64,000 bases of DNA from VAZQ01 sp963841705 (GTDB lineage: Bacteria; Pseudomonadota; Alphaproteobacteria; Rhizobiales; Xanthobacteraceae): contig CAWJDY010000039.1 of NCBI GenBank assembly GCA_963841705.1, forward strand, positions 28,047 to 92,046. The letters are read 5' to 3'. A model generated the notes under the pieces. The model ran no database searches. It was given only the letters and a program-made list of their open reading frames with translations, and was not told the DNA's origin. Made by a program: the position numbers and the translations under genes. Shown piece after piece: positions 1 to 8,519 of this stretch. The first letter of the stretch is position 1. Each line of letters opens with the position of its first letter.

Positions 1-2
1 TG

Positions 3-308
3 CTCTACCACGGCCTCGAAGTGCTGGGTGGCGGTTCCATCCTCACCGGGCTCGTGCTGGGTGCGGTCGGCGTCTTCGTCATCGAGAAGAAGTTCGCGGA
101 GGCTTCGGCCTTCGCACTGGCCGGTGCCTTGCTCACATTCTTCGGCTTCATGCACGGGGAGTCGGTGGGATTGGCGGTGACGCCGACTGTGGCTATCGCC
201 TATACCATTGTTGCCGTATTTCTGTTCGGCCTTAGCCGCGCCCCCGCGGCCTTGTCGGCATCACTGCCCTTGGACGAAAAAGCGATCGCGGCAACACCGG
301 CCGAGTGA
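3..308 (+). CDS. Purine/xanthine-uracil-type permease, C-terminal end (partial)
   Basis: The frame is already open at the left edge (it reads L-Y-H-G-L-E-V-L from base 3) and stops at TGA 306-308, so only the last ~101 codons are present. It is very hydrophobic, with about three candidate membrane spans and a loop containing HGESVG, followed by a short hydrophilic tail. The pattern resembles the C-terminus of AGZA/NCS2-type nucleobase permeases, which is an inference from hydropathy and from the purine-linked genes that follow. The next gene converges on it. Another polytopic transporter family cannot be excluded because the diagnostic N-terminal part lies outside the window. Confidence 0.6.
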   Translation, partial: LYHGLEVLGGGSILTGLVLGAVGVFVIEKKFAEASAFALAGALLTFFGFMHGESVGLAVTPTVAIAYTIVAVFLFGLSRAPAALSASLPLDEKAIAATPAE

Positions 309-433
309 GGTTGGCAGCCTCCCTCCGACTTTGCGTGCGGTCCCCGGAGTTCCGACCGGGCAGCGCGTCCGCTTGCCCGAAGCTTTACGTTACGACGGGG
401 ATCCTATCGACCCGCGGCGAACTTAAAAAGGGA

Positions 434-504
434 AGGCCCCGGAGGAGGTTGATGCTCCGAGGCCTAGCGAACCTCGTCTCTCCCCGGGGGGTTCGACACG
501 AGGT
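434..504. terminator. Two hairpins between convergent genes (possible bidirectional terminator)
   Basis: In the 453-bp gap after the permease, bases 435-444 and 455-464 form a 10-bp stem with one C/A mismatch, and bases 471-477 and 498-504 form a perfect 7-bp stem around a C4G6 core. Neither is followed by a convincing T-run. The position between convergent genes suits a terminator. The rest of 309-761 holds no supportable gene. Confidence 0.35.
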
Positions 505-761
505 CGCCGGTCAAAAACCGAGGCAACTATTGCGCCAATCATTTTATTCTTCGAACCTTGGGTACCGCCGGAGCGTGCCTTAATCCTCTGCGATCGACAT
601 TTGATTGGCCAAGCGATCGTCTTGGCGCGTAAACGAATTGCGTAAAGATTATGCAACTCGATACTGAATGCAATTTTGCACACGGATCTTGCTTTCGCAC
701 CGCGATGACGGGCAGCAGCGCGATCTTGGATTTTAAATTTGGAACTGAACCGAAACGCCGC

Positions 762-2120
762 CTAGCAGCTTGACCTACCCTGCAGCTGGCGGGCTGCCGC
801 GCTGTGCCTGCGAATGAGAGCATCGGTATCAAGGCGGCCGATCCGGCCGTCCTCTACCACCCACTCTCCGCCGATCATGACTCGATCTGCCTTGTGAGCG
901 CCGCACAGTACAAGAGCGGCCAGCGGGTCGCCGGCACCGGAGAAGCGAAGCTCGTCCAACTTGAAGAGCGCGAGGTCGGCAAGCTTGCCGGCTCGAATTT
1001 CGCCAAGCTCCGGACGGCCGATGCAGGCTGCCGAACCTTTCGTCGCCCAGCGCAATGCATCGCGATGACTGACCGCCGCGACGCCATAACGGCTGCGCTG
1101 AATCAGGAAGGCGGCGCGCACTTCCTGGATCAGGTTGGAACCGTCGTTCGACGCGGACCCGTCGACGCCGATACCGACGCGGACCCCGGCGCGCTCCAGA
1201 TCGCAGACCGGGCAGCAGCCTGACGCAAGCACCTGATTGCTGCAGGGGCAATGACTGATCGTCGTTCCCGCTCGCGCCAGACGCACCATCTCGTCGGTGT
1301 TGAAGTGAATTCCGTGCGCGAGCCACGTCCGCTCGCCGAGCCAGCCGCAATCGTCGAGGTAGTCAAGCGGCCGGCGGCCGTACATCTCGCGGCAATAACG
1401 GTTCTCATCCTCGGTTTCGGCGAGGTGAGTATGCAACCGTACTTCTTTCCGCGCAGCGAGCTCCGCGGTCGATCGCATCAGCGAAGTTGTGACGGAAAAC
1501 GGCGAGCAAGGAGCAAGGGCGATCTGTATCATCGCATGCTCGCCGCGCTGGTGATAGCGGTCGATCAGCCGGTTGCTGTCTGCCAGAATCGCATCCTCAT
1601 CCTGGACCACGCCGTCGGGCGGAAGCCCGCCATCGCGCTGCGACAGGTTCATGGAGCCGCGCGTCAGCACGACTCGGATACCGAGCGCCTTCGCCGCCGC
1701 GATCTCGATGTCGATCGCCTCCGCCAATCCTTGCGGAAACAGGTAATGGTGGTCGGTGCTGGTGGTGCAGCCGGAAAGAAGAAGCTCGGACATCGCCACG
1801 GTCGCTGCAAGATCCAGCGCTTCCGGGGTCAGCCCCGCCCAGATCGGATAGAGCGCCTGCAGCCAGGGAAACAGCTCGCGGTCCAAGGCCGCCGGAGCGG
1901 CGCGCGTAAGCGTCTGGAAGAAATGATGGTGGGTATTGATCAGGCCCGGCAGCACCACATGCGCGCTTGCGTCGAAGGTAGCGATGTCCGGGGTGACCGG
2001 TGTGCGTCCGGCAGGCACAAGCTCCACAATGCGGCCTTCGCATACCACCACGCCGCGTTCGGCCGCATCGGCAAGAATGCTCAGGGGATCCTTGATCCAG
2101 AGTGCTCGCTTCGTGCTCAA
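762..2120 (-). CDS. 8-oxoguanine deaminase-like amidohydrolase (AtzB/TrzN/SsnA group)
   Basis: This 452-residue protein belongs to the cyclic-amidohydrolase superfamily. Family members hydrolytically deaminate or dechlorinate N-heterocycles in the cytosol using one divalent metal. The metal-site motifs are in order: NTHHHFFQTLTRA at residues ~62-74, HTHLAETEDE at ~230, HGIHF at ~265, and DGSASNDGSN at ~315. The length fits 8-oxoguanine deaminase and hydroxydechloroatrazine ethylaminohydrolase. The start codon is TTG (2118-2120) in the context reading MSTKRALW. It is divergent from the BMP-type ABC operon, whose first gene starts 240 bp away, which suggests that its substrate or product is imported by that system. 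8-oxoguanine to urate is the best guess; guanine or triazine substrates are alternatives. Confidence 0.8.
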   Translation of the reverse strand: MSTKRALWIKDPLSILADAAERGVVVCEGRIVELVPAGRTPVTPDIATFDASAHVVLPGLINTHHHFFQTLTRAAPAALDRELFPWLQALYPIWAGLTPEALDLAATVAMSELLLSGCTTSTDHHYLFPQGLAEAIDIEIAAAKALGIRVVLTRGSMNLSQRDGGLPPDGVVQDEDAILADSNRLIDRYHQRGEHAMIQIALAPCSPFSVTTSLMRSTAELAARKEVRLHTHLAETEDENRYCREMYGRRPLDYLDDCGWLGERTWLAHGIHFNTDEMVRLARAGTTISHCPCSNQVLASGCCPVCDLERAGVRVGIGVDGSASNDGSNLIQEVRAAFLIQRSRYGVAAVSHRDALRWATKGSAACIGRPELGEIRAGKLADLALFKLDELRFSGAGDPLAALVLCGAHKADRVMIGGEWVVEDGRIGRLDTDALIRRHSAAARQLQGRSSC

Positions 2121-2360
2121 TGGCGGTCCTTCTGTCGGTCGGAGCTGCGCCCTCAGACTGCTTTGGTCGCCGGCCGCTGCAAAGCCGCGACAGAGGGCTG
2201 GCCCGCCTATTTTTTCACCAATCTACCTTCGCGGCGGAGGCCTATTCCTTGGGCAGGAGTGGCACGGAGCTTGCGAGCCTCGGCAATGGCCGGTGGACAT
2301 GCAGCGTGCGCTGCAGCCCTAGAAGCCTTCAGCAAGAATGAAATAGGACAGGAGCGAGCT

Positions 2361-3461
2361 ATGCCAAATCAGATTTCTCGCCGCCAGGTGTTGCAAGGAA
2401 CCGCAGCCGTCGCCGGCGTGCTGCCGGTTCGGGCGGCGCTCGCCGCCGATACCGTCGTCGGCTTCATCTATGTCGGATCGCGTGACGACTACGGTTACAA
2501 CCAGGCTCATGCCGCCGGTGCTGCTGCCCTCAAGAAAGTGGCGGGCATCAAGGTGGTCGAGGAAGAGAAGGTGCCCGAGACCGACGCGGTCGAGAAAACC
2601 ATGGAGTCGATGATCAATCTCGACGGCGCCACGCTCCTGTTTCCAACCTCCTTTGGCTACTTCAACCCGCATGTCCTCAAGATGGCCAACAAATATCCGA
2701 AGGTTCGTTTCGAGCACGCGGGCGGCTTATGGACCGAGAAGGACCCAAAGAACGTAGGCAGCTATTTCGGCTACATCGACGAGGCGCAGCACGTCGCCGG
2801 CATCGTAGCCGGCGCCACGACCAAGACCGGCAAGCTCGGCTTTGTCGCGGCGAAACCGATCCCGCAGCTTCTGCGCAACGTCAATGCCTTCATGCTTGGA
2901 GCGAAACTCGCCAATCCGAACGCAACCCTGCAGGTGATATTCACCGGCGACTGGTCGATGCCGGTGAAGGAGGCGGAAGCGACCAATAGCCTGATCGATG
3001 CGGGCGTCGACGTCGTTACGTGCCACGTCGACGGGCCGAAGACCGTGATGGAGAACGCCGCCCGCCGCGGCGCCATGATCTCAAGCTACCACGTCAACGC
3101 CGCGGCGCTTGCGCCGCAAGCTCATCTCACCGGTGCAGAGTGGAACTGGGAGGTGCTTTACCCGCGTTTCGCGCGGATGTTCACCAGCGGCGAGAGTATC
3201 CCGAACTTCTATCGTGGCGGCTTGAAAGAAGGTTTGGTGAAGGTCGCTCCCTATGGTCCGAAGGTTTCGGAAGCCGCCCGCAAACAAGCCGACGATGTCA
3301 AGGCCAAGCTCACCGCTGGCGATTACGTCATTTATAAAGGTCCGCTCAAGGACAATAAAGGCAATGTCGTGATTGCGGCCGGCGTCAATCGCGGTCAGAC
3401 CGATCCTGAGCTCGAGAAGATGAACTACCTTGTTGAGGGAGTCATCGGAGCGACTTCGTGA
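2361..3461 (+). CDS. BMP family ABC transporter substrate-binding protein
   Basis: This 366-residue periplasmic binding protein is of the Bmp/Med family, whose studied members bind purine nucleosides. It opens with a Tat-like leader (ISRRQVLQGTAAVAG, residues 5-19) ending near A-L-A-A. The mature part starts DTVVGFIYVGSRDDYGYNQA, the usual BMP beginning. The ATG at 2361 is preceded by AGGAGCG. The frame stays open upstream back to 1251, but that part overlaps the antisense amidohydrolase and lacks a leader, so it was excluded. The TGA overlaps the GTG of the next permease by four bases. It is the first gene of a five-gene operon running to 7737. Confidence 0.9.
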   Translation: MPNQISRRQVLQGTAAVAGVLPVRAALAADTVVGFIYVGSRDDYGYNQAHAAGAAALKKVAGIKVVEEEKVPETDAVEKTMESMINLDGATLLFPTSFGYFNPHVLKMANKYPKVRFEHAGGLWTEKDPKNVGSYFGYIDEAQHVAGIVAGATTKTGKLGFVAAKPIPQLLRNVNAFMLGAKLANPNATLQVIFTGDWSMPVKEAEATNSLIDAGVDVVTCHVDGPKTVMENAARRGAMISSYHVNAAALAPQAHLTGAEWNWEVLYPRFARMFTSGESIPNFYRGGLKEGLVKVAPYGPKVSEAARKQADDVKAKLTAGDYVIYKGPLKDNKGNVVIAAGVNRGQTDPELEKMNYLVEGVIGATS

Positions 3462-4561
3462 AGGCCGACATTCGGCCGGTGACGCGAGACAAGTTCGGAT
3501 GGCTGCAAGCGGGAAGGAGCGACCGGCTAGGGGGTGCGGCCCAATACGTTGTAATTCCCGCGCTCGCGCTCGCGGCATCCCTGGCGGCGTTCGGGATTTT
3601 CGTCGCCCTGTCCGGCAAGAACCCGGCTGACCTCTATTTCTACATGTACCAGGGGGCCTTCGGCACCTGGTTCTCGTGGCGGAACACGTTGAGCCGCGCG
3701 GCGCCGGTCATTCTCACGGCTCTCTGTACAGCGCTGCCGGCACAGCTTGGTCTTGTCATCATCGGCGGGGAGGGAGCGCTGCTGATCGGGGCGCTTGCCG
3801 CCACGTCGGCGGCGCTCGTGCTGCCGGACGCGCCGCCGATCGCGGTGCAGCTGGCGATGGCAATCGCCGGCATGACCGCGGGCGGCGCCTGGATTGCGTT
3901 GTCCGGGGCATTGCAGCACTACCGCGGCGTCAACGAGACCATCTCCAGCCTGCTGCTCGTCTATATCGCGCTCGCTATTCTCAACCATCTGGTCGAGGGG
4001 CCGATGCGTGATCCCGCGAGCCTCAACAAACCGTCGACGCACGAGATCGGTGACGCCAACATGATCGGGACCATCCCCGGCCTTGATGTGCACTGGGGCC
4101 TGGTATTCGGCATCGTTGCGGCGGTGCTTGCATATATTCTGATTTTCCACACCGTATTCGGTTTCGCTGCACGCATCGCCGGCGGCAATGTGCGCGCGGC
4201 GAAGGTCGTGGGTCTCGGCGTTGGCCGGCTCATTCTGATTGCCTGCTTCCTGGCGGGAGCCGCGGCAGGGCTCGCCGGCATGGTCGAGGTTGCGGCGGTG
4301 CAGGGCCGCGCCAATGCAAATCTCGCCTCCGGCTACGGCTTCACCGGCATCCTCGTGGCGTTTCTTGCCCGGCATAATCCGATTGCGATCATCCCGGTGG
4401 CGATCCTGCTGGGCGGGATCAACGCCGGCGGCGGCTTGCTGCAGCGCCGGCTCGGCCTGCCCGATGCCTCGGTCTTGGTGCTGCAAGGCATGATCTTCCT
4501 CTCGGTGCTGGCGAGCGAGACGCTTTACGGACGCCTTGGTATTTTCCAGAAGGGATCCTGA
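3458..4561 (+). CDS. ABC transporter permease 1 (BMP/nucleoside type, YufP-like)
   Basis: This 367-residue inner-membrane permease of the BPD_transp_2 family has roughly eight to ten hydrophobic spans. It starts at a GTG inside the GTGA overlap with the binding-protein gene, indicating translational coupling. The family segment GVNETISSLLL is visible at residues ~150-160, and the characteristic glycine-rich IAGGNVRAAKVVGLGV lies at ~233-248. It would pair with the next permease to form the heterodimeric channel of the importer. No sign of damage is seen. Confidence 0.9.
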   Translation: MKADIRPVTRDKFGWLQAGRSDRLGGAAQYVVIPALALAASLAAFGIFVALSGKNPADLYFYMYQGAFGTWFSWRNTLSRAAPVILTALCTALPAQLGLVIIGGEGALLIGALAATSAALVLPDAPPIAVQLAMAIAGMTAGGAWIALSGALQHYRGVNETISSLLLVYIALAILNHLVEGPMRDPASLNKPSTHEIGDANMIGTIPGLDVHWGLVFGIVAAVLAYILIFHTVFGFAARIAGGNVRAAKVVGLGVGRLILIACFLAGAAAGLAGMVEVAAVQGRANANLASGYGFTGILVAFLARHNPIAIIPVAILLGGINAGGGLLQRRLGLPDASVLVLQGMIFLSVLASETLYGRLGIFQKGS

Positions 4562-4563
4562 CG

Positions 4564-5484
4564 ATGACGGATGTGGGCTGGTGGGTGGTGCCGGTCGCCG
4601 TTGTCGGCGGTGCGCTGCGCGTAAGCACGCCGTTTCTGTTCGTAAGTCTTGGTGAATGCATCACCGAGCGCTCGGGCCGCATCAACCTGGGGCTTGAGGG
4701 CATCCTCGTGATGGGTGCGATGTGCGCCTACGGCACCTCATATCTGACCGGCTCGGCCTGGCTCGGCGTGCTCACGGCGGGCGCCGCCGGCGCACTGCTC
4801 GGAATTGTGCACGCGACGATCTGCGGACTGCCGCGCGTCAACGACATCGCGGTGGGCATCGCGCTGATGTTGTTCGGCACCGGCCTGTCCTTCTATCTCG
4901 GAAAGCCGCTCATTGAGCCGACGGCGCCGATCCTTCCGGCGATCGACTTCGGCTGGTGGAGCGCCGTGCCGCAGGTGCGCGCCGCGTTGCAGATCAACGC
5001 TCTCTTTCTCATCGGCGTCGTGCTCGCGCCCCTGCTGGTTTGGGCCTTGAACACAACCCGTTGGGGACTGATCCTGCGCACCGCGGGCGAGAGCACTGAC
5101 GCCGCGCGCGCCATGGGTTACTCGGTCAATGCCATCCGGATGCGCGCGACCATGTTGGGCGGGTTCCTCGGCGGCATCGGCGGCTCGTTCCTTTCGCTCT
5201 ATTATCCGGGAAGCTGGAACGAGGGACTCTCGAGCGGGCAAGGCATAACAGCGGTTGCGCTCGTCATCTTCGCGCGCTGGAATCCGATGCTGTGCTTTTG
5301 GGCGTCGCTGTTGTTCGGGGGCGCGGCCGCGCTTGGGCCTGCGCTTCAGTCGGTCGGCTTGAGCCAGGGTTACTATCTGTTCAACGCCGCGCCCTACATC
5401 CTCACTCTTCTCATCATGATCATCACCTGTTCGCCGAAGCGCACGCTCATTGGCGCGCCGGCGGAGCTGAGCATCACCAAATAG
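4564..5484 (+). CDS. ABC transporter permease 2 (BMP/nucleoside type, YufQ-like)
   Basis: This 306-residue BPD_transp_2 permease begins two bases after the preceding stop. The diagnostic segment RSGRINLGLEGILVMGAM (residues ~38-55) and RTAGESTDAARAMGYSV (~177-193) match the shorter subunit of nucleoside-type importers. It is strongly hydrophobic throughout. With the upstream permease, the BMP protein and the ATPase at 6181 it makes a complete transporter. The ATPase gene is separated from it by a hydrolase gene, so the enzyme is embedded in the transport operon. Confidence 0.9.
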   Translation: MTDVGWWVVPVAVVGGALRVSTPFLFVSLGECITERSGRINLGLEGILVMGAMCAYGTSYLTGSAWLGVLTAGAAGALLGIVHATICGLPRVNDIAVGIALMLFGTGLSFYLGKPLIEPTAPILPAIDFGWWSAVPQVRAALQINALFLIGVVLAPLLVWALNTTRWGLILRTAGESTDAARAMGYSVNAIRMRATMLGGFLGGIGGSFLSLYYPGSWNEGLSSGQGITAVALVIFARWNPMLCFWASLLFGGAAALGPALQSVGLSQGYYLFNAAPYILTLLIMIITCSPKRTLIGAPAELSITK

Positions 5485-5500
5485 ATCGAGGGCGTTCCTG

Positions 5501-6184
5501 ATGGCCGAGCGCTACGTAAAATCCGATCCCTATCCGTGGCCGTATAACGGCGACCTGCGGCCGCAGAATACCGCGCTCATCGTCATCGACATGCAGACCG
5601 ACTTCTGCGGGGTTGGCGGTTATGTCGACAAGATGGGCTATGATCTCTCGCTTACGCGAGCGCCGATCGAGCCGATCAAGCGCGTGCTCAAGGCGACGCG
5701 AGAGAAAGGCTTCCACGTCTTCCACACCCGCGAGGGCCATCGTCCCGATCTCTCCGACCTGCCGGCGAACAAGCGCTGGCGCTCGCGTCGGATCGGCGCC
5801 GGCATCGGCGATCCCGGGCCGTGCGGCCTCATCCTGGTGCGCGGCGAGCCGGGCTGGGACATCATCCCCGACCTCGCTCCGGAAAAAGACGAGCCGATCA
5901 TCGACAAGCCTGGCAAGGGCTCGTTCTGCGCCACCGATCTGGAATTGATGCTGCGGCTGCGCGGAATCAACAATGTGGTCCTCACCGGCATCACCACCGA
6001 TGTCTGCGTGCACACCACGATGCGCGAGGCGAATGATCGCGGTTTCGAGTGCCTGCTGCTGGAGGATTGCTGCGGGGCGACGGACAAGGGCAATCACGAG
6101 CATGCGGTCAAGATGATCAAGATGCAGGGCGGCGTCTTCGGTGCAGTCGCGGGTTCGACCGCCTTTATCGAGTCGATTGCATGA
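5501..6184 (+). CDS. Isochorismatase-fold cysteine hydrolase (biuret/ureidoacrylate amidohydrolase-like)
   Basis: This 227-residue cytosolic amidase-like enzyme shows the family's Asp-Lys-Cys triad: Asp in ALIVIDMQTDF (~residue 31), Lys in IDKPGKGSF (~140) and Cys in GITTDVCVHTT (~169). Characterised relatives hydrolyse biuret, ureidoacrylate or N-carbamoyl compounds, releasing ammonia and CO2. It lies between the permease and ATPase genes of the importer and its stop overlaps the ATPase start (ATGA), so it is co-translated. It probably acts on the imported nitrogen compound or on a ring-opened intermediate. The precise substrate cannot be read from the sequence. A related gene lies at 7765-8445. 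Confidence 0.85.
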   Translation: MAERYVKSDPYPWPYNGDLRPQNTALIVIDMQTDFCGVGGYVDKMGYDLSLTRAPIEPIKRVLKATREKGFHVFHTREGHRPDLSDLPANKRWRSRRIGAGIGDPGPCGLILVRGEPGWDIIPDLAPEKDEPIIDKPGKGSFCATDLELMLRLRGINNVVLTGITTDVCVHTTMREANDRGFECLLLEDCCGATDKGNHEHAVKMIKMQGGVFGAVAGSTAFIESIA

Positions 6185-7737
6185 CGGATTTCGCCACCGA
6201 GATCACCAGTCGGCCGCCACCTGCTCCACCGGAGCACGCGCTGGGTCTCGAGGTGCTGTCGATGACCAAGCGCTTCGGCGCCTTTACCGCGCTCGATCAG
6301 GTGTCGCTGAAAGTGCCCGCCGGCAGCTTCCACGCGCTGCTCGGCGAGAACGGTGCCGGCAAGTCGACGCTGGTCAAATGCATCATGGGATATTACCGGC
6401 CCGACGCGGGCGAGCTCGTCGTCGGCGACCGGCAGCAAGTGATCGAAAATCCGCACGCCGCGCACGCCATTGGGCTGGGCATGGTCTACCAGCATTTCAC
6501 CTCGGTGCTGGCCATGACGGTGACCGAGAACTTCGTTCTGGCGCGCACCAACCTGCCTGCCGTCATCGATTGGAGGAAGGAGAAGGCGCAAATCGCAGCG
6601 TTTCTCGACCGCATGCCGTTCCGCCTGCCGCTCGACGCCAAGGTGTCGGCGATCTCGGCCGGCGAGCGGCAGAAATGCGAGATCCTCAAGCAGCTCTATC
6701 TCAAGCGCCGCTTTCTCATCCTCGACGAGCCGACCTCGGTGCTCACGCCCAGCGAGGCGGATGAGGTCCTCGGCATGCTTCGCCAGATGGTGGCGCGCAA
6801 CGAGCTCACCGTGTTGATGATCACGCACAAGTTCCGCGAGGTCATTGCCTTTGCGGACCAAGTCACGATCCTGCGCCGCGGCAGAGTCGCGGGCGCAGGG
6901 CGCGTCGGCGCGCTCACGCCCGACGCCATGGCGGGGATGATGATCGGAGCGCAGGAGCTGACCAAGGCGCCTGCCCGCAGCGGAAAATTCGGCGCGGCGC
7001 GGCTTGAGATCAAGCATCTCGGTGCGCTCGACGACGCCGGTCAGCCGGCTCTGCACGAGGTCTCGCTCGCCATCAGAGCAGGCGAGATCGTCGGCATTGC
7101 GGGTGTATCCGGTAATGGTCAGCGCCAGCTGGTGGAGGTTCTCGCCGGGCAGCGCGAGGCACGCGGTGGCGAAATCCTCATCGCGGGGGCCTCCTACCAT
7201 GCGACGCGCGCGGAGATGCGCCGGCACAAGCTCTCATGTTTGCCGGAAGAGCCCCTGCGCAATGCCTGTGTCGCACGCATGAGCGTTGCCGAGAATCTGG
7301 CGTTCCGTGATTTCGACCGGCAGCCTTTTGCAGCCGGCAACTGGTGGCTCAAGCGCAGAGAATTTCGCGCAGCCGCTCAGCGCAAGATCGCGGAGTACCA
7401 GATCAAGACCCGCTCGGCTGATTCACCGGTCGCCAATCTCTCCGGCGGCAACGTGCAGCGGACCGTGCTGGCACGCGAGCTCGGCGGCGCAGTCGATGTC
7501 ATGATTGCCGCCAATCCCTGCTTTGGCCTCGATTTCGCGGCGGTTGCCCAGATACACGCCGAGATCGTGGCGGTGCGCAATCATGGCGCCGCCGTGCTGC
7601 TCGTGAGCGAAGACCTGGACGAGCTGCTGGAGCTCGCCGACCGTATCGTCGTGATCTTCAACGGCCGCTTCGTGTACGAGGCGCGCACGAGCGAGGTCGA
7701 TCTGCTCGAGGTCGGCCGCCGGATGGCCGGGCAATAG
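6181..7737 (+). CDS. ABC transporter ATP-binding protein, tandem ATPase (BMP/nucleoside type)
   Basis: This 518-residue protein has two fused ATPase domains, as usual for nucleoside and sugar importers. The first domain is canonical: Walker A GENGAGKST (~residues 58-66), signature ISAGERQK (~158) and Walker B FLILDEPTS (~178). In the second domain Walker A is degenerate (GVSGNGQRQL), the signature is LSGGNVQR, and the Walker B region reads MIAANPCFGLD with no catalytic Glu; asymmetric second sites are common in this family. The ATG overlaps the hydrolase stop. The open frame continues upstream into the hydrolase gene, but that extension is an overlap artefact. Confidence 0.9.
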   Translation: MTDFATEITSRPPPAPPEHALGLEVLSMTKRFGAFTALDQVSLKVPAGSFHALLGENGAGKSTLVKCIMGYYRPDAGELVVGDRQQVIENPHAAHAIGLGMVYQHFTSVLAMTVTENFVLARTNLPAVIDWRKEKAQIAAFLDRMPFRLPLDAKVSAISAGERQKCEILKQLYLKRRFLILDEPTSVLTPSEADEVLGMLRQMVARNELTVLMITHKFREVIAFADQVTILRRGRVAGAGRVGALTPDAMAGMMIGAQELTKAPARSGKFGAARLEIKHLGALDDAGQPALHEVSLAIRAGEIVGIAGVSGNGQRQLVEVLAGQREARGGEILIAGASYHATRAEMRRHKLSCLPEEPLRNACVARMSVAENLAFRDFDRQPFAAGNWWLKRREFRAAAQRKIAEYQIKTRSADSPVANLSGGNVQRTVLARELGGAVDVMIAANPCFGLDFAAVAQIHAEIVAVRNHGAAVLLVSEDLDELLELADRIVVIFNGRFVYEARTSEVDLLEVGRRMAGQ

Positions 7738-7764
7738 TCGCGCTTTGAATTCAGGCCGGCGCAA

Positions 7765-8445
7765 TCACGCCTGCGATAGTGCTGCAATCACCGGCGCAGA
7801 TGCAGAAACCGAGCCGAAGATGCCGCCCTGGGCCTTGATCATTCTAAGACCCACATCGTGAAACTCCGGGAAATAGGACGCGCAGCAATCGGAGAGAACG
7901 ATGCAGCGAAAGCCGCGGTCATTGGCCTCGCGTACCGTGGTGTTTACGCAGACTTCCGTTGTCACGCCGCAAACGAGCAGCGTTTCGATGCGGCGGTTCT
8001 TGAGCATCAACTCGAGATCGGTCTGATAGAACGCGCCCTTGCCGGGCTTGTCGATCACCGGCTCGCCTGCCTGAGGATAGAGCTCGGGAATGATGTCGTG
8101 CCCGGGCTCGCCGCGCACGAGAATACGGCCCATCGGACCTGCGGCACCGATGCGCAGGGCAGGATCGCCGCGCTCCACCTTTACCGGTGGAGCGTCGCTG
8201 AGGTCGGGCCGATGGCCCTCGCGCGTGTGAATAACGAGCAGGCCCGCCTTGCGCGCAGCTGCAAGCACCTCCCGGCACGGCCCCACTGCCGCATTCAGGC
8301 GCGATACATCATTGCCCAGCGCTGCGCCGAACCCCCCAGGCAGCAGAAAATCCCGCTGCATGTCGATGATCACCAGCGCCGCCCGCTCGATATTCACGGC
8401 GAGCGGCTCCGGCTCTGCCGCTATCGTCCTTAATGCCACGGCCAT
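7765..8445 (-). CDS. Second isochorismatase-fold cysteine hydrolase
   Basis: This 226-residue paralogue of the enzyme at 5501 retains the full triad: Asp in ALVIIDMQRDF, Lys in IDKPGKGAF, Cys in GVTTEVCVNTT. It converges on the ATPase gene. The ATG at 8443-8445 (MAVALRT) was chosen over an in-frame ATG 22 codons upstream because the near-identical but broken copy at 23512-23991 has ACG at exactly this codon, and because the upstream extension runs over an 18-bp palindrome likely to be regulatory. The 5' part of the gene (8035 onward) is duplicated 15.5 kb away. Function is probably amide hydrolysis in the same nitrogen-salvage context. Confidence 0.85.
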   Translation of the reverse strand: MAVALRTIAAEPEPLAVNIERAALVIIDMQRDFLLPGGFGAALGNDVSRLNAAVGPCREVLAAARKAGLLVIHTREGHRPDLSDAPPVKVERGDPALRIGAAGPMGRILVRGEPGHDIIPELYPQAGEPVIDKPGKGAFYQTDLELMLKNRRIETLLVCGVTTEVCVNTTVREANDRGFRCIVLSDCCASYFPEFHDVGLRMIKAQGGIFGSVSASAPVIAALSQA

Positions 8446-8516
8446 ATCCCGCTGCTGCAACTGCGTTGCCGATCTCGTTTTGCAAATCGGGATTTGCAAG
8501 ATCGGGGCCAATCGCG
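8035..8516. repeat. 482-bp duplicated segment, copy A (5' two thirds of hydrolase gene plus upstream region)
   Basis: Bases 8035-8516 recur in the same orientation at 23512-23991. By hand count there are seven substitutions and one single-base indel (a G4/G3 run), about 98% identity. Copy A is part of the intact hydrolase gene; copy B has lost the catalytic-Cys end and the ATG. All four substitutions inside the shared coding part are silent. Confidence 0.95.
8481..8498. promoter_or_regulatory. Palindrome upstream of hydrolase 2 (candidate operator)
   Basis: The 18-bp sequence TGCAAATCGGGATTTGCA has perfect 8-bp arms around a GG centre. It sits 36-53 bp upstream of the hydrolase ATG at 8445, in the position expected for a repressor site. 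It is conserved without change in the duplicate at 23958-23975. No regulator gene of obvious match lies next to it. Confidence 0.45.
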
Positions 8517-8519
8517 GGC

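Noticed and set aside
1251..2360. 370-codon N-terminal extension of the BMP binding protein
   Set aside because: It is antisense to the amidohydrolase; the Tat leader and ribosome site at 2361 fix the real start.
6094..7227. Minus-strand open frame (377 codons) over the ATPase gene
   Set aside because: Antisense shadow without motifs.
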